DNA of 7,070 bases from assembly GCA_903944295.1 (NCBI GenBank), contig CAJARA010000119.1, positions 1 through 7,070 on the forward strand. Direction: 5' to 3'. Source of the DNA: an uncultured Chloroflexota bacterium. Its GTDB lineage: Bacteria; Chloroflexota; Limnocylindria; Limnocylindrales; Limnocylindraceae. Numbering within the stretch: the stretch's first letter is position 1; each line of letters starts with the position of its first letter. The notes beneath the pieces were generated by a model. It saw only the letters and a program-made list of their open reading frames with translations. It was not told where the DNA came from and ran no database searches. Shown here in pieces: positions 6,890-7,070 of the stretch. The position numbers and the translations under genes are program-made.

Positions 6890-7070
6890 CTAACTGCCAG
6901 ACTCCCGCACGATCATGCCAGCCGCCACGGTGCGGTTCGTGGACTCATCTACGAGGATGAAGGCGCCCGTCTGGCGATTGGAGAGGTAAGGGTCAACGAA
7001 GAGCGGCTTGGTGGAGCGGAGGCGGATGCGGCCGATCTCGTTGAGGGCGAGGCCCTCAACTCCCTCCACG
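6890..7070 (-). CDS. cysN: Sulfate adenylyltransferase subunit 1, C-terminal end (partial)
   Basis: Only the last 59 residues are in the window; the gene enters from the right edge and stops with TAG at 6890-6892. LNEIGRIRL, then DPYLSNRQTGAFILVDE and STNRTVAAGMI, match the C-terminal beta-barrel of the CysN/NodQ GTPase subunit of ATP sulfurylase. With CysD this subunit makes adenosine 5'-phosphosulfate from ATP and sulfate. The protein ends eight residues after the conserved GM, so no APS kinase (CysC) domain is fused at this C-terminus, unlike CysNC or NodQ. It is co-directional with the initiating sugar transferase 27 nt downstream. The catalytic GTPase motifs lie outside the window. Confidence 0.88.
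   Translation of the reverse strand, partial: VEGVEGLALNEIGRIRLRSTKPLFVDPYLSNRQTGAFILVDESTNRTVAAGMIVRESGS

Overview
The window looks like bacterial chromosome of moderately high G+C (roughly 55-60 % by eye), almost completely coding, with tightly packed genes and usable Shine-Dalgarno sequences. Nothing in it fixes the phylum. No tRNA, rRNA, CRISPR array, insertion sequence, phage gene or attachment site was seen. It reads as part of a surface polysaccharide (capsule, exopolysaccharide or O-antigen-like) locus next to a secreted serine hydrolase.

Layout. From the left edge to about 1668 (minus strand, C-terminus outside the window) lies a secreted beta-lactamase-fold serine hydrolase whose tail changes into beta-propeller-like repeats. 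A divergent intergenic region of about 100 bp (1669-1768) contains a good hairpin. It is followed by a plus-strand set: a small four-helix membrane protein of the DUF1761 type (1769-2194), UDP-glucose 6-dehydrogenase (ugd, 2222-3544) and a GT-A-like glycosyltransferase (3549-4409). Their gaps are 27 and 4 nt, so they are probably one operon.

Facing this is a minus-strand set, read from right to left. It begins with the C-terminus of sulfate adenylyltransferase subunit 1 (cysN, 6890-7070). Next is a polyprenyl-phosphate sugar-1-phosphate transferase (5657-6862), then a GT4-type glycosyltransferase (4406-5641). Gaps are 27 and 15 nt. The two operons collide with a 4-bp overlap of their stop codons at 4406-4409.

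How they may work together (inference). The membrane phosphotransferase would load the first sugar phosphate on undecaprenyl phosphate. The two glycosyltransferases would extend the chain. Ugd would supply UDP-glucuronate as an acidic building block or precursor. The adjoining ATP sulfurylase subunit would provide activated sulfate, which raises the possibility that the polymer is sulfated, although ordinary cysteine biosynthesis explains cysN equally well. I see no clearly new defence or mobile system. The points most worth a second look are the hydrolase-propeller fusion, the cysN/polysaccharide linkage, the shortened phosphotransferase, the overlapping convergent stops, and two hairpins near translation signals.
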